Shown here: in pieces, positions 7,984-15,853 of the stretch | Numbering within the stretch: the stretch's first letter is position 1 | Layout: each line of letters begins with the position of its first letter | NCBI RefSeq assembly: GCF_003851045.1 | Contig: NZ_BFBX01000092.1 | Coordinates: 1-47,423, forward strand | DNA from: Paenibacillus sp. 598K | Lineage (GTDB): Bacteria; Bacillota; Bacilli; Paenibacillales; Paenibacillaceae | DNA: 47,423 nucleotides | Direction of reading: 5' to 3' | The notes under the pieces: generated by a model | Database searches by the model: none | Seen by the model: only the letters and a program-made list of their open reading frames with translations | Told to the model about the DNA's origin: nothing | Position numbers and translations under genes: made by a program

Positions 7984-9051
7984 CTAGTATTTGCGATTGG
8001 CTACCTCGCGCTCGGCCGTTACTTCCGTATAGATGCGCTCGGGGGTGATGATCCGCTTGGGAAGCGTCCGGCCTTCCATCAGCTCCATCACCGCCTGCAT
8101 CACATTCGGGCCAAGCATCGGATTGCATTCCACGACCGCGTTAATCTTGCCCGCCACCATCATCTCGAAAGCCTGCCGTGTACCGTCCACGGACAGGATG
8201 ATGATGTCCTTGCCCGGCTCCAGACCGAACGCTTCGACCGCTTCGATCGCTCCGAGCGCCATATCGTCATTGTGAGCGTACAGCACGTCGATGTCGTTAC
8301 CGTACGTCTGCAGGAACGTGGCCATCACCTCGTTGCCGCGCTCTTGCGTAAAGTCGGCCGCTTCGCTGGCGAGGATCGTCAGCGAGGCGCGCTCGTGGAT
8401 CACCTCCCGGAAGCCCGCTCCCCGGTCGATCGAGGGAGAAGCGCCCTCCGTCCCACGCAGCTCTACGATGCCGACCTGCCCGGAGCGCGTGCGCATCTTG
8501 TCCAGCAAGTAGCGCCCCGCCATCCGCCCTTCCTCGTAGAAGTCGGACCCGATAAACGTAACATACAGCGACTGGTCGGACAGCTCCATCTTGCGGTCGA
8601 TGATCAGCAGCGGGATGCCTGCCGCCTGCACTTCCTTCAGCACGGGCTCCCAGCCCGTCTCGACGACAGGCGCGATCGCGATCACGTCGACGCCCTGCTC
8701 GACGAAGGAACGCACCGCCTCGAATTGCCGCGTCTGCGATTGCTCCGCGTTGTCGAACAGCACCTCGATGCCCGCTTCCTCCGCCGCTTCCAGGATCGAT
8801 TGCGTATTGGCGAGCCGCCAGTCGCTCTCCGAGCCCAACTGCGAGAAGCCAAGCCTGAACTTCCGCCGCACCAGCTCCGTGGCCCCCTCTTCGATCGCGT
8901 CAATCGAAGGAAACGCTTTCTTTTCTTCCAAAACGACGGGCTGCTCGCTGCTGTCCTGCAACTCGCAACCGGTCATCACGGCAACCAGACCTAACAGCAA
9001 CACCACTGCCAAGCCCGCGAATCTCTGCCGAAATTTCCACACAATCCTCAT
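7984..9051 (-). CDS. Second YtfQ-like sugar-binding lipoprotein of the furanose ABC transporter
   Basis: Predicted 355-residue lipoprotein that captures a sugar outside the membrane for the ABC transporter encoded upstream. The N-terminus is a lipoprotein signal ending in VMTGC, followed by a type I periplasmic-binding fold. Signature stretches match E. coli YtfQ: LGFSQLGSESDWRLANTQSI, IAPVVETGWEPVLKEVQ, YAHNDDMALGAIEAVEAFGL and NRKY at the very end. The ATG at 9051 has AAGGGGGAGA just upstream. It is the last gene of the operon, 74 bases after the second permease. The operon already starts with another YtfQ-like protein, so this looks like a duplicated, diverged binding component that could widen substrate range. 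Confidence 0.85.
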   Translation of the reverse strand: MRIVWKFRQRFAGLAVVLLLGLVAVMTGCELQDSSEQPVVLEEKKAFPSIDAIEEGATELVRRKFRLGFSQLGSESDWRLANTQSILEAAEEAGIEVLFDNAEQSQTRQFEAVRSFVEQGVDVIAIAPVVETGWEPVLKEVQAAGIPLLIIDRKMELSDQSLYVTFIGSDFYEEGRMAGRYLLDKMRTRSGQVGIVELRGTEGASPSIDRGAGFREVIHERASLTILASEAADFTQERGNEVMATFLQTYGNDIDVLYAHNDDMALGAIEAVEAFGLEPGKDIIILSVDGTRQAFEMMVAGKINAVVECNPMLGPNVMQAVMELMEGRTLPKRIITPERIYTEVTAEREVANRKY

Positions 9052-9125
9052 GTCTCCCCCTTTCCAAACACGATAATTTGGATGAAATGGAAAATTCGAC
9101 ATTCCCTTTGATTATCCTTCTTCTG

Positions 9126-10094
9126 TCAAACCCGATGTTTGTGAAGCAAGCGGCGGCTGCTGAACAGCCGCTGCAGTAAAATAAACAGGAACAGCAGCAT
9201 GCCGATCACGATGCGCGTCCACCAGGAGCTAAGCGTCCCCTCGAAGCTGATAATCGTCTGGATGACTCCCTGGATCATTACGCCGAACAGCGTACCGGCC
9301 ACATAACCGAAGCCGCCGGTCAGCAGCGTGCCTCCGATGACGACGGCCGCGATCGCGTCCAGCTCCATCCCCAGGGCATGCAGCCCGTAGCCGGAGAGCA
9401 TATAGAACGTGAATACGACGCCGGCGAGCGCCGAGCAGAAGCCGCTGAATAAGTAGACGCCGATCTTCGTGCGCGCCACGGGCAAGCCCATCAGCACGGC
9501 GGACTGCTCGTTGCCGCCTAGCGCGTACGTATTCCTCCCGAAGCGTGTGAAGTGAGCCGCATAGAACGCCCCTGCGAACAGCAGCAGCGCGATTAGCACA
9601 CTGATCGAGACGAAGTTGCCGCCCGGCAGATAGACCTTCGTCTGCGCCATGCTCGTATAGAACGCGTTGTTGATCGTAATCGTACTCGTGTCAATCACAT
9701 AACATAGCCCTCTGGCCAGGAACATGCCCGCGAGCGTGACGATGAAGGGCTGAATCTTGAAATAGTGGATGATCGCCCCCATCCCTGCTCCAAACAAGGA
9801 GCCAAGCAGCAGCACGAGCGGGATGACAATCGCCGGCGACCAGCCGTCCTGCACCAGCGTCGCCGAGATCATCGTCGTCAGCGCGATGACCGACCCAACG
9901 GAGAGATCGATGCCGCCGGAGATGATAACGAAGGTCATCCCGATCGCAACGATGAGCAGGAAGGCGTTGTCGATCAGCAGATTGAGCAGCACTTGCGCCG
10001 AGAAAAAATCGGTATACTGGAACGAGCCTGCGATGAACATCAACGCGAACAAGGCAATCGTCACGAGGATCGGCAGGTGCTGGCGCTTAAGCAT
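9126..10094 (-). CDS. yjfF: Sugar ABC transporter permease, YjfF-like
   Basis: 322 residues and roughly eight to ten membrane helices of the BPD_transp_2 (RbsC) family. The conserved cytoplasmic and substrate-path segment AIGMTFVIISGGIDLSVGS near residues 51-69 is intact, as is GMELDAIAAVVIGGTLLTGG in the second half. Length and gene order match E. coli YjfF, one half of the galactofuranose transporter channel. The start at 10094 has AAGGAAGTG upstream and overlaps the end of the preceding permease gene by 8 bases, so the two subunits are probably made in equal amounts. It should pair with the other permease to form the heterodimeric channel. Confidence 0.88.
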   Translation of the reverse strand: MLKRQHLPILVTIALFALMFIAGSFQYTDFFSAQVLLNLLIDNAFLLIVAIGMTFVIISGGIDLSVGSVIALTTMISATLVQDGWSPAIVIPLVLLLGSLFGAGMGAIIHYFKIQPFIVTLAGMFLARGLCYVIDTSTITINNAFYTSMAQTKVYLPGGNFVSISVLIALLLFAGAFYAAHFTRFGRNTYALGGNEQSAVLMGLPVARTKIGVYLFSGFCSALAGVVFTFYMLSGYGLHALGMELDAIAAVVIGGTLLTGGFGYVAGTLFGVMIQGVIQTIISFEGTLSSWWTRIVIGMLLFLFILLQRLFSSRRLLHKHRV

Positions 10095-11112
10095 GGTGCT
10101 TCACTTCCTTTTCAGCCGGATAGCGGCGGGTTTTGAAGCGGTAGACCAGCGACTTCCGGAACGACTCCGACTGGACCAGGCAGACGAGCAGCACGACGAA
10201 CGCTTTGACGACGAGCGTAATCTCCGGCGGCACGCCGGTTAGATAGATCGTCGTCGTCAGCGTCTGGATGATGAGCGCGCCGATGACGGTGCCCCCCAGG
10301 TAGAAGCGGCCGCCATTCAGCGAGGTGCCGCCGATGACGACGGCAAGGATCGCATCCAGCTCATACCACAGTCCCGCATTATTGCCGTCGGCGCTCGACA
10401 CATTGCCGCTCAGGATCAAGCCCGCGATGCCCGCGCACAGCCCGCAGAACAGATAGACCGCGATCGTAACAGCGCTGGATCGGATACCCGACAGCCGGCT
10501 CGCCACCGGCTTGTTGCCGACCGACTCGATGAACAGGCCGATCGCCGTCTTGCGCGTCAGCAGCATGGCGACGGCGAACACGACGAACACGATGAAGATC
10601 GAGAACGGCAGCGTGAACAGTCCGCCTGCGCCGATATACTTGTACTTGTCGCTGGAGATCGTGATGATCTGACCGCCCGTGATAAGCTGGGCCACGCCGC
10701 GCCCGGCAACCATCAGGATCAGCGTGGCGATGATCGGCTGGATGCCCGCCCCCGCGACGAGGAAGCCGTTCCACAGCCCTAGCGCCACCGCCAGCGCAAG
10801 CGACAGACCGACCGCCATGAGCACCAGACCGAGCGCGCTTTGATCCTCGCCCCGGCTGATCGTCAGACAGGCCATCGCCCCGGTGATCGCTACGATCGAG
10901 CCCACCGACAAGTCGATGCCCTTGGTTGCGATGACGAGCGTCATGCCGATCGAGACGAGCATGAGCGGCGCGCCGAAGTTCAGGATGTCGATCAGGCTGC
11001 CGTACAGATTGCCGTCCCGGACCTTGATCGCAAAAAACGAAGGATCGTACAGCAGGTTGAACAGCAGCAGCAGCGCCAGCACGACAAGCGGCCAGAACAA
11101 ATGATGCTTCAT
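10087..11112 (-). CDS. ytfT: Sugar ABC transporter permease, YtfT-like
   Basis: Predicted 341-residue membrane protein of the RbsC-like BPD_transp_2 family, the same length as E. coli YtfT. It carries SIGMTLVIATKGIDLSVGS near residues 47-65 and LDAILAVVIGGTSLNGGRF in the second half, the segments expected to contact the ATPase and sugar path. The frame runs upstream inside the ATPase gene, but the ATG at 11112 overlaps the ATPase stop as ATGA and follows GGAGGGGGAGAAGG, so that start is clear. The charged C-terminus (RRYPAEKEVKHHA) overlaps the next permease gene. It is the first of two non-identical permeases in this operon. Confidence 0.88.
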   Translation of the reverse strand: MKHHLFWPLVVLALLLLFNLLYDPSFFAIKVRDGNLYGSLIDILNFGAPLMLVSIGMTLVIATKGIDLSVGSIVAITGAMACLTISRGEDQSALGLVLMAVGLSLALAVALGLWNGFLVAGAGIQPIIATLILMVAGRGVAQLITGGQIITISSDKYKYIGAGGLFTLPFSIFIVFVVFAVAMLLTRKTAIGLFIESVGNKPVASRLSGIRSSAVTIAVYLFCGLCAGIAGLILSGNVSSADGNNAGLWYELDAILAVVIGGTSLNGGRFYLGGTVIGALIIQTLTTTIYLTGVPPEITLVVKAFVVLLVCLVQSESFRKSLVYRFKTRRYPAEKEVKHHA

Positions 11113-12626
11113 CCTTCTCCCCCTCCTGCGATCGCTTGCATGACTCGGCCCTCGCTCATCTCGTCGCGTGTCATCTCGCTTACTTTTTTGCGATCGCGCA
11201 TGACGGCGATGCGGTCGCTGACGCGCAGCACTTCCTCCAGCTCCGAGGAGATGAACAGGACGGACATGCCCTTCTGCGACAACGACATGACCAGCCTCTG
11301 AATCTCCGCCTTGGCGCCGATATCGATGCCGCGCGTCGGCTCGTCGAGGATGAGCAGCTTCGGATCGGTGAGCAGCCACCTGGCCAACAGCACCTTCTGC
11401 TGATTGCCGCCGCTCAGGTTTTTGATCAGCTGGTCGGGATTGGGCGGGTTAATATTGAGCGCCTCGATAAACTGACGCGCGATCTCCGACTGCCGCTTCC
11501 TGGAAATCGTGCGGAACCAGCCCTGCGATGCTTGCAGCGCCAGCACAATGTTCTCGCGAATCGTCAAATCGTCGATGATCCCCTCGCCCTTGCGGTCCTC
11601 CGAGCAGAACGCAATGCCCTCGGCGATTGCTTGTCTGGGCGTATGGACATTGCTGTTGCCGCCGACACGCAGCGCTCCATGATCGGAGCGATCCGCTCCG
11701 AACAACAGCCGTGCCGCCTCCGTCCTGCCCGAGCCGAGCAAGCCGGCCAGACCGACAATCTCGCCCTGACCGATCGCCAGATCGAAGGGCTCGACCGAGC
11801 CTCTTTTGCCAAGTCCCTTGGCTTCAAGCAGCAGGTCTGTGTTCGCCTCCTCCGCTGTAGCAGTCGACTTCGGCAGGCTCTCCAGCTCCTTCAGCTCCTT
11901 GCCGATCATTTTGGAGACGAGCTCTATACGGGGCAACGCGTCGGCCGCGTACTCCCCTACAAATTCTCCGCCCCGGAGAATGGTTATTCGATCGGATACT
12001 TCATACACCTGATCCAGGAAATGCGTCACGAACAGAATCGCCAGCCCTTCGCTTTTCAGCTTGCGCATAATGCCGAACAGCTGACTCACCTCGCCGCGAT
12101 CGAGACTTGAGGTCGGTTCGTCAAGGATGAGCACCTTCGCCGAGATATTGAGCGCTCTGGCGATGGCTACCAATTGCTGGATGGCAATCGGATAAGCTTG
12201 CAGCGGCAACGTCACATCGACGGTTAAATTCATCCGTTCCTCCAGTAGCCTCGCTGCCGCCCGGTTCAATTCCTTCCACAGGATGCGCCCCAGGCGCCGA
12301 GGCTCTCGGCCGATAAAAATGTTCTCCGCCACCGATAAATTCGGACACAGATTGACCTCTTGATACACGGTGCTGACCCCGGCGGCCTGGGCATCCTGCG
12401 GGCTCTGGATGATGATGCGCTTCTCCTCCATCTCCACATGTCCCCGGTCAATGGAGTAGACGCCTGTCAGCACCTTGATCAGCGTTGATTTGCCCGCGCC
12501 GTTCTCGCCCATCAAGGCATGGACCTCGCCGGAGAATAAGCGCAGTTGTACGCCCGACAGCGCTTTGACGCCGGGAAATTGCTTGTGGATGTCGTGCATA
12601 TGCAGGATAGGCCGGCGCTCTTCCAT
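11109..12626 (-). CDS. ytfR: Sugar ABC transporter ATP-binding protein with two ABC domains, YtfR-like
   Basis: 505 residues with two nucleotide-binding domains in tandem. Domain 1 has Walker A GENGAGKST (about 38-46), a signature region reading AIQQLVAIARAL in place of LSGGQ as in E. coli YtfR, and Walker B VLILDEPTSSLD. Domain 2 has a degenerate Walker A (LLGSGRTEAARL) but a full signature LSGGNQQKVLLARWL and Walker B LLILDEPTRGID. This asymmetry is normal for monosaccharide importers, where one site hydrolyses ATP. The ATG at 12626 follows AAAGGAGTAG. It sits between the first binding protein and the permeases, and a strong hairpin in the gap upstream may lower its dose relative to the binding protein. 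Confidence 0.9.
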   Translation of the reverse strand: MEERRPILHMHDIHKQFPGVKALSGVQLRLFSGEVHALMGENGAGKSTLIKVLTGVYSIDRGHVEMEEKRIIIQSPQDAQAAGVSTVYQEVNLCPNLSVAENIFIGREPRRLGRILWKELNRAAARLLEERMNLTVDVTLPLQAYPIAIQQLVAIARALNISAKVLILDEPTSSLDRGEVSQLFGIMRKLKSEGLAILFVTHFLDQVYEVSDRITILRGGEFVGEYAADALPRIELVSKMIGKELKELESLPKSTATAEEANTDLLLEAKGLGKRGSVEPFDLAIGQGEIVGLAGLLGSGRTEAARLLFGADRSDHGALRVGGNSNVHTPRQAIAEGIAFCSEDRKGEGIIDDLTIRENIVLALQASQGWFRTISRKRQSEIARQFIEALNINPPNPDQLIKNLSGGNQQKVLLARWLLTDPKLLILDEPTRGIDIGAKAEIQRLVMSLSQKGMSVLFISSELEEVLRVSDRIAVMRDRKKVSEMTRDEMSEGRVMQAIAGGGEG

Positions 12627-12650
12627 AGGACTACTCCTTTCTGATTGGAG

Positions 12651-12693
12651 CGCGCAGCCGCCGCGGCCGAAGCCGAGCAGCGGCGGCTGCGCG
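12651..12693. repeat. Strong intergenic stem-loop between binding-protein and ATPase genes
   Basis: Perfect 14-base stem CGCGCAGCCGCCGC / GCGGCGGCTGCGCG (12651-12664 with 12680-12693) around a 15-base loop. There is no U-run on the minus strand, so it is more likely an RNA-stabilising or partial-attenuation hairpin that favours the first binding-protein message than a full terminator. Confidence 0.7.
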
Positions 12694-12735
12694 TTACGCT
12701 TTCTTTAGCGACGTCCTGGGGCGTGTCTGCACGCC

Positions 12736-13764
12736 CTAGTATTTGCGGTTAGGCAGCTCGCGCTTGGCATCCTCGGAGGTGAATACGCCCTCTTCGGTGA
12801 CGATACGCTTCTCCACTTCCTTGCCATCCAGGATGTCATTGACCGCCTGCATCAGCTGCGGACCGAGCAGCGGATTGCACTCGACGATAAAGTTGATCTT
12901 GCCTTCGCTGGCTGCGACGAAGCCGTCCTTGACGCCGTCGATCGAGATGATGACGATGTCCTCGCCCGGCTTCAGACCTGCCGCTTCGATGGCCTGGATC
13001 GCGCCGAGCGCCATATCGTCGTTATGCGCATAGAGCACATCGATATCCGCATGCGCTTTGAGGAAGGCCTGCATAACCTCCTTGCCCTTGGCGCGCGTGA
13101 AGTCGCCGGTCTGGGAGGCGATGACCTTCAGGTTCGGATTATCAGCGATCACTTCGGCGAAGCCGGCCTTGCGGTCATTGGCCGGGGCCGAGCCTGTCGT
13201 GCCTTGCAGCTCGACGATGTTGATGTCCTCGGCAGCGTCCTTGTATTGCTCTAGCAGCCAATTGCCGGCGCGGCGTCCCTCTTCGACGAAGTCGGAGCCG
13301 ATGAAGGTCTCATAGAGCGACGTATCTGCGGAGTCGACGGCGCGGTCAGTCAGGATGACCGGGATGCCGGCGTCCTTCACTTCCTTGAGCACGGTATCCC
13401 AGCCCGACTCGACAACCGGCGAGAAGGCGATAACATCGACTTTTTGCTGGATGAATGTACGGATCGCTTTGATTTGATTCTCTTGCTTCTGCTGCGCGTC
13501 CGAGAATTTCAGATCGAAGCCCGCTTCCTTGGCCGACTCCTGAATCGACAGCGTGTTGGCTGTCCGCCAGCCGCTCTCTGCTCCTACCTGAGAGAAGCCG
13601 AGCGTAATCTGCTTCCCCTCCTGCTTTGTCGGCGTCGTCGACGCTGGCTTGTTGTCCGGCGCGGCCGGGTTGTTGGTCGTGCCTCCATTGCCTCCGCAAG
13701 CTGACGTGATGAGCAGCATGGCCAGCGCGACGAGGGTCAGCCCTTTCTTTTGCTTGGATTTCAT
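12736..13764 (-). CDS. ytfQ: YtfQ-like sugar-binding lipoprotein, first gene of the furanose transporter operon
   Basis: 342-residue lipoprotein. The signal ends in LLITSAC, giving a lipidated cysteine, then a Thr/Pro/Asn-rich linker, then a type I binding fold very close to E. coli YtfQ: LGFSQVGAESGWRTANT, QQKQENQIKAIRTFIQQKVD, VYAHNDD-type segment YAHNDDMALGAIQAIEAAGL and a final NRKY. YtfQ binds galactofuranose, and relatives take other furanose sugars, so arabinofuranose is possible given the arabinoxylan enzymes nearby. The ATG at 13764 has GGGGAGG ten bases upstream; an ATG at 13773 touches the box and is less likely. It opens the operon from a promoter with a TATAAT but a poor -35, suggesting activator dependence. 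Confidence 0.9.
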   Translation of the reverse strand: MKSKQKKGLTLVALAMLLITSACGGNGGTTNNPAAPDNKPASTTPTKQEGKQITLGFSQVGAESGWRTANTLSIQESAKEAGFDLKFSDAQQKQENQIKAIRTFIQQKVDVIAFSPVVESGWDTVLKEVKDAGIPVILTDRAVDSADTSLYETFIGSDFVEEGRRAGNWLLEQYKDAAEDINIVELQGTTGSAPANDRKAGFAEVIADNPNLKVIASQTGDFTRAKGKEVMQAFLKAHADIDVLYAHNDDMALGAIQAIEAAGLKPGEDIVIISIDGVKDGFVAASEGKINFIVECNPLLGPQLMQAVNDILDGKEVEKRIVTEEGVFTSEDAKRELPNRKY

Positions 13765-13796
13765 CGTGTTCATTCCTCCCCTGTAATAACCAACAA

Positions 13797-13925
13797 CGAT
13801 TGGTTTGAGACGATTATAGACCGCTTTCAGCGGCTCCTTATACGGAGTTTCATACGCATTCCTTATAAATTTTTTCGCTCTTGCAAGCCTTGCTGCCGAT
13901 TGGTTTGCTTTTTTGCGCATTCCTT
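13797..13925. promoter_or_regulatory. Divergent control region with two pairs of direct repeats
   Basis: CGATTGGTTT occurs at 13797-13806 and again at 13897-13906, exactly 100 bases apart. CGCATTCCTT occurs at 13855-13864 and 13916-13925, 61 bases apart. Between the inner copies lie the minus-strand -10 TATAAT (13818-13813), which has no recognisable -35, and a small hairpin CCGCT-TTC-AGCGG (13821-13833). The layout suits an AraC-type response regulator acting on the transporter promoter. Which repeat it binds is inference. Confidence 0.5.
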
Positions 13926-14053
13926 GTGTTATTTTTGGAATGTCCGATTGCCCGTATCCTTTCGAGTCCATTTTTGATATAGTTGTGATACATATTGTAT
14001 ATTTTTTTAGATCCTTTTTGTATCATCCAAAGCGAGAGAAAGGTCATTCGCCT

Positions 14054-15853
14054 ATGAAGCTTATCGACTGGATTGCCTCGAGCTTGCGGGCCAAGCTGCT
14101 CACGATGTTTATCGTCCTCACCTGCGTACCGCTTATCGTCGTCGGGCTCGTCTCCTATCAGAAGTCGTTCGACACCGTGTTCCGCAACAGCAAAGCCGCT
14201 TCGCTTATTGTAGGCGAGCAATTGGCGCGCGACATCGACCTGCTCTTCGAGGATACAGGCAAGCTGCTGGAGCTGGGCAACGATCCTCGCGTCCTGCATT
14301 TCCTGTTCTCGCAGAGCGATACGTATGCCGATGCCAAGGACATCCTGAAGATGATGGATTCCTACTCGGATACGTACAGCGACGAAAGCGTTCTCAATAT
14401 CTCCATCATCAATCTGTACGGCAGAGGCATCAGCGACAGGCGCGGTGTCTTCCAGCTCGATCGCAACCCGCTGCGCAACCCGCGCTTTGCTTATCTGACC
14501 CAGCGGCCCGATGATATCCTCAATATCCCGCCGTCCCAATCCTCGCCGCTTGATCGGCTGGACGGATCTCAATATGACCATGCGAGCGTCATCACGATCA
14601 TGACCGCAGTCAAGCAACGCATCACGCACGAGGTGATCGGCTTCATCGTTATCGACATTGACGATGCAGCCGTCGGCCGGGCGATCAACGGCCGGGCGAT
14701 CGGCGAGACCGGCCTCTTCTATGTCGCCGATGCCGATGGCTCGCCGATCTTCTCGCCGACCTCTGGACCGAGCGGACTGCTGCCTGACGCCCGCAGCGTC
14801 ATCGCCCACAAGGATCGCCACATGATCGACTCGTCTCGTGGCAAGCCCAAGTTCATCTTCGCCGTCGAATCGCCAAGGACAGGCTGGAACATCGTTGGCT
14901 ATGTGCCGCTGCAGGAGATTGTGAAGGAAGCGAACGCGATCCGGCAAATGATTATTGTCAGCGTCATTTTGTGCATTGTCTTTACGATTACGCTGCACTT
15001 TTTTATCTCCTCCCGACTGATCAAGCCCGTGCAGTTGCTCAAAAACAAGATGCAGCTCGCCGCCTCAGACTATCTGGAGGCCAAGGTGGTCGTGACGGGC
15101 AAGGACGAGATTGCTAACCTGAGCAGCAACTTCAACGTCATGCTGGAAAAAATCAAAGGCCTGCTCGATCAAAGCATCAAGGAGCATGAAGAGATGAAAA
15201 AGGCGGAGCTGCGAACGCTGCAGGCGCAAATCAATCCGCATTTCCTGTACAATACGCTGGATTCGATCGTCTGGATGGCCGAGGCTGGCCGCAACAGACA
15301 GGTGATCCTGCTCGTCGAATCGCTGTCGAAGCTGTTCCGCATCTCGCTCAGCAAGGGCCGCGACTGGATCAGCGTAGAAAAAGAGCTCGAGCATGTCCAT
15401 AGCTATCTGGTCATCCAGCAGATGCGCTATCGCGATATCCTCGACTACGAGATCGAGGTGGACCCCTCGCTGCGGCGCTACGATATCCTCAAGATGACGC
15501 TCCAGCCGATCGTCGAGAATGCGATCTATCACGGCATCAAAAACAAGCGCGGCAAAGGACTCGTCCGCATCGTCGGCTGCAAGACGCCCGAGAATGAACT
15601 GCTGCTCATCGTAGAGGACAACGGAGCCGGGATGTCGAGGGAGATGCTGGAGACGCTGCGACGCAATCTGAAGCGCCAGCAGCCTCCCGAGGAGACAGGC
15701 AAGGAGGTATCGGGCGGGTTCGGTCTGCATAACGTAGAACGCCGGATCCGTCTGTATTATGGGGAGCGATGCGGCGTCACGGTCGAAAGCGATGCCGGTG
15801 TCGGCACAAAGGTCATCATCCGAATACCGCTCAGAGAGGAGCAAGCCTTATGA
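14054..15853 (+). CDS. YesM-type sensor histidine kinase
   Basis: 599-residue membrane sensor. A first membrane helix lies at about 14-35, an extracellular sensor (Cache-like) region to about 290, a second helix near 296-318, then HAMP, a His_kinase domain with the phospho-acceptor in QINPHFLYNTLDS (His396) and an ATPase domain with VENAIYHGIKN, VEDNGAGMS and GFGLHNVERRI. This set is the LytS/YesM family found beside sugar transporters. The ATG at 14054 follows GAGAAAGG with a ten-base gap; the frame opens earlier without a good site. It overlaps the response regulator start as ATGA and is divergent from the transporter it probably controls. Confidence 0.9.
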   Translation: MKLIDWIASSLRAKLLTMFIVLTCVPLIVVGLVSYQKSFDTVFRNSKAASLIVGEQLARDIDLLFEDTGKLLELGNDPRVLHFLFSQSDTYADAKDILKMMDSYSDTYSDESVLNISIINLYGRGISDRRGVFQLDRNPLRNPRFAYLTQRPDDILNIPPSQSSPLDRLDGSQYDHASVITIMTAVKQRITHEVIGFIVIDIDDAAVGRAINGRAIGETGLFYVADADGSPIFSPTSGPSGLLPDARSVIAHKDRHMIDSSRGKPKFIFAVESPRTGWNIVGYVPLQEIVKEANAIRQMIIVSVILCIVFTITLHFFISSRLIKPVQLLKNKMQLAASDYLEAKVVVTGKDEIANLSSNFNVMLEKIKGLLDQSIKEHEEMKKAELRTLQAQINPHFLYNTLDSIVWMAEAGRNRQVILLVESLSKLFRISLSKGRDWISVEKELEHVHSYLVIQQMRYRDILDYEIEVDPSLRRYDILKMTLQPIVENAIYHGIKNKRGKGLVRIVGCKTPENELLLIVEDNGAGMSREMLETLRRNLKRQQPPEETGKEVSGGFGLHNVERRIRLYYGERCGVTVESDAGVGTKVIIRIPLREEQAL

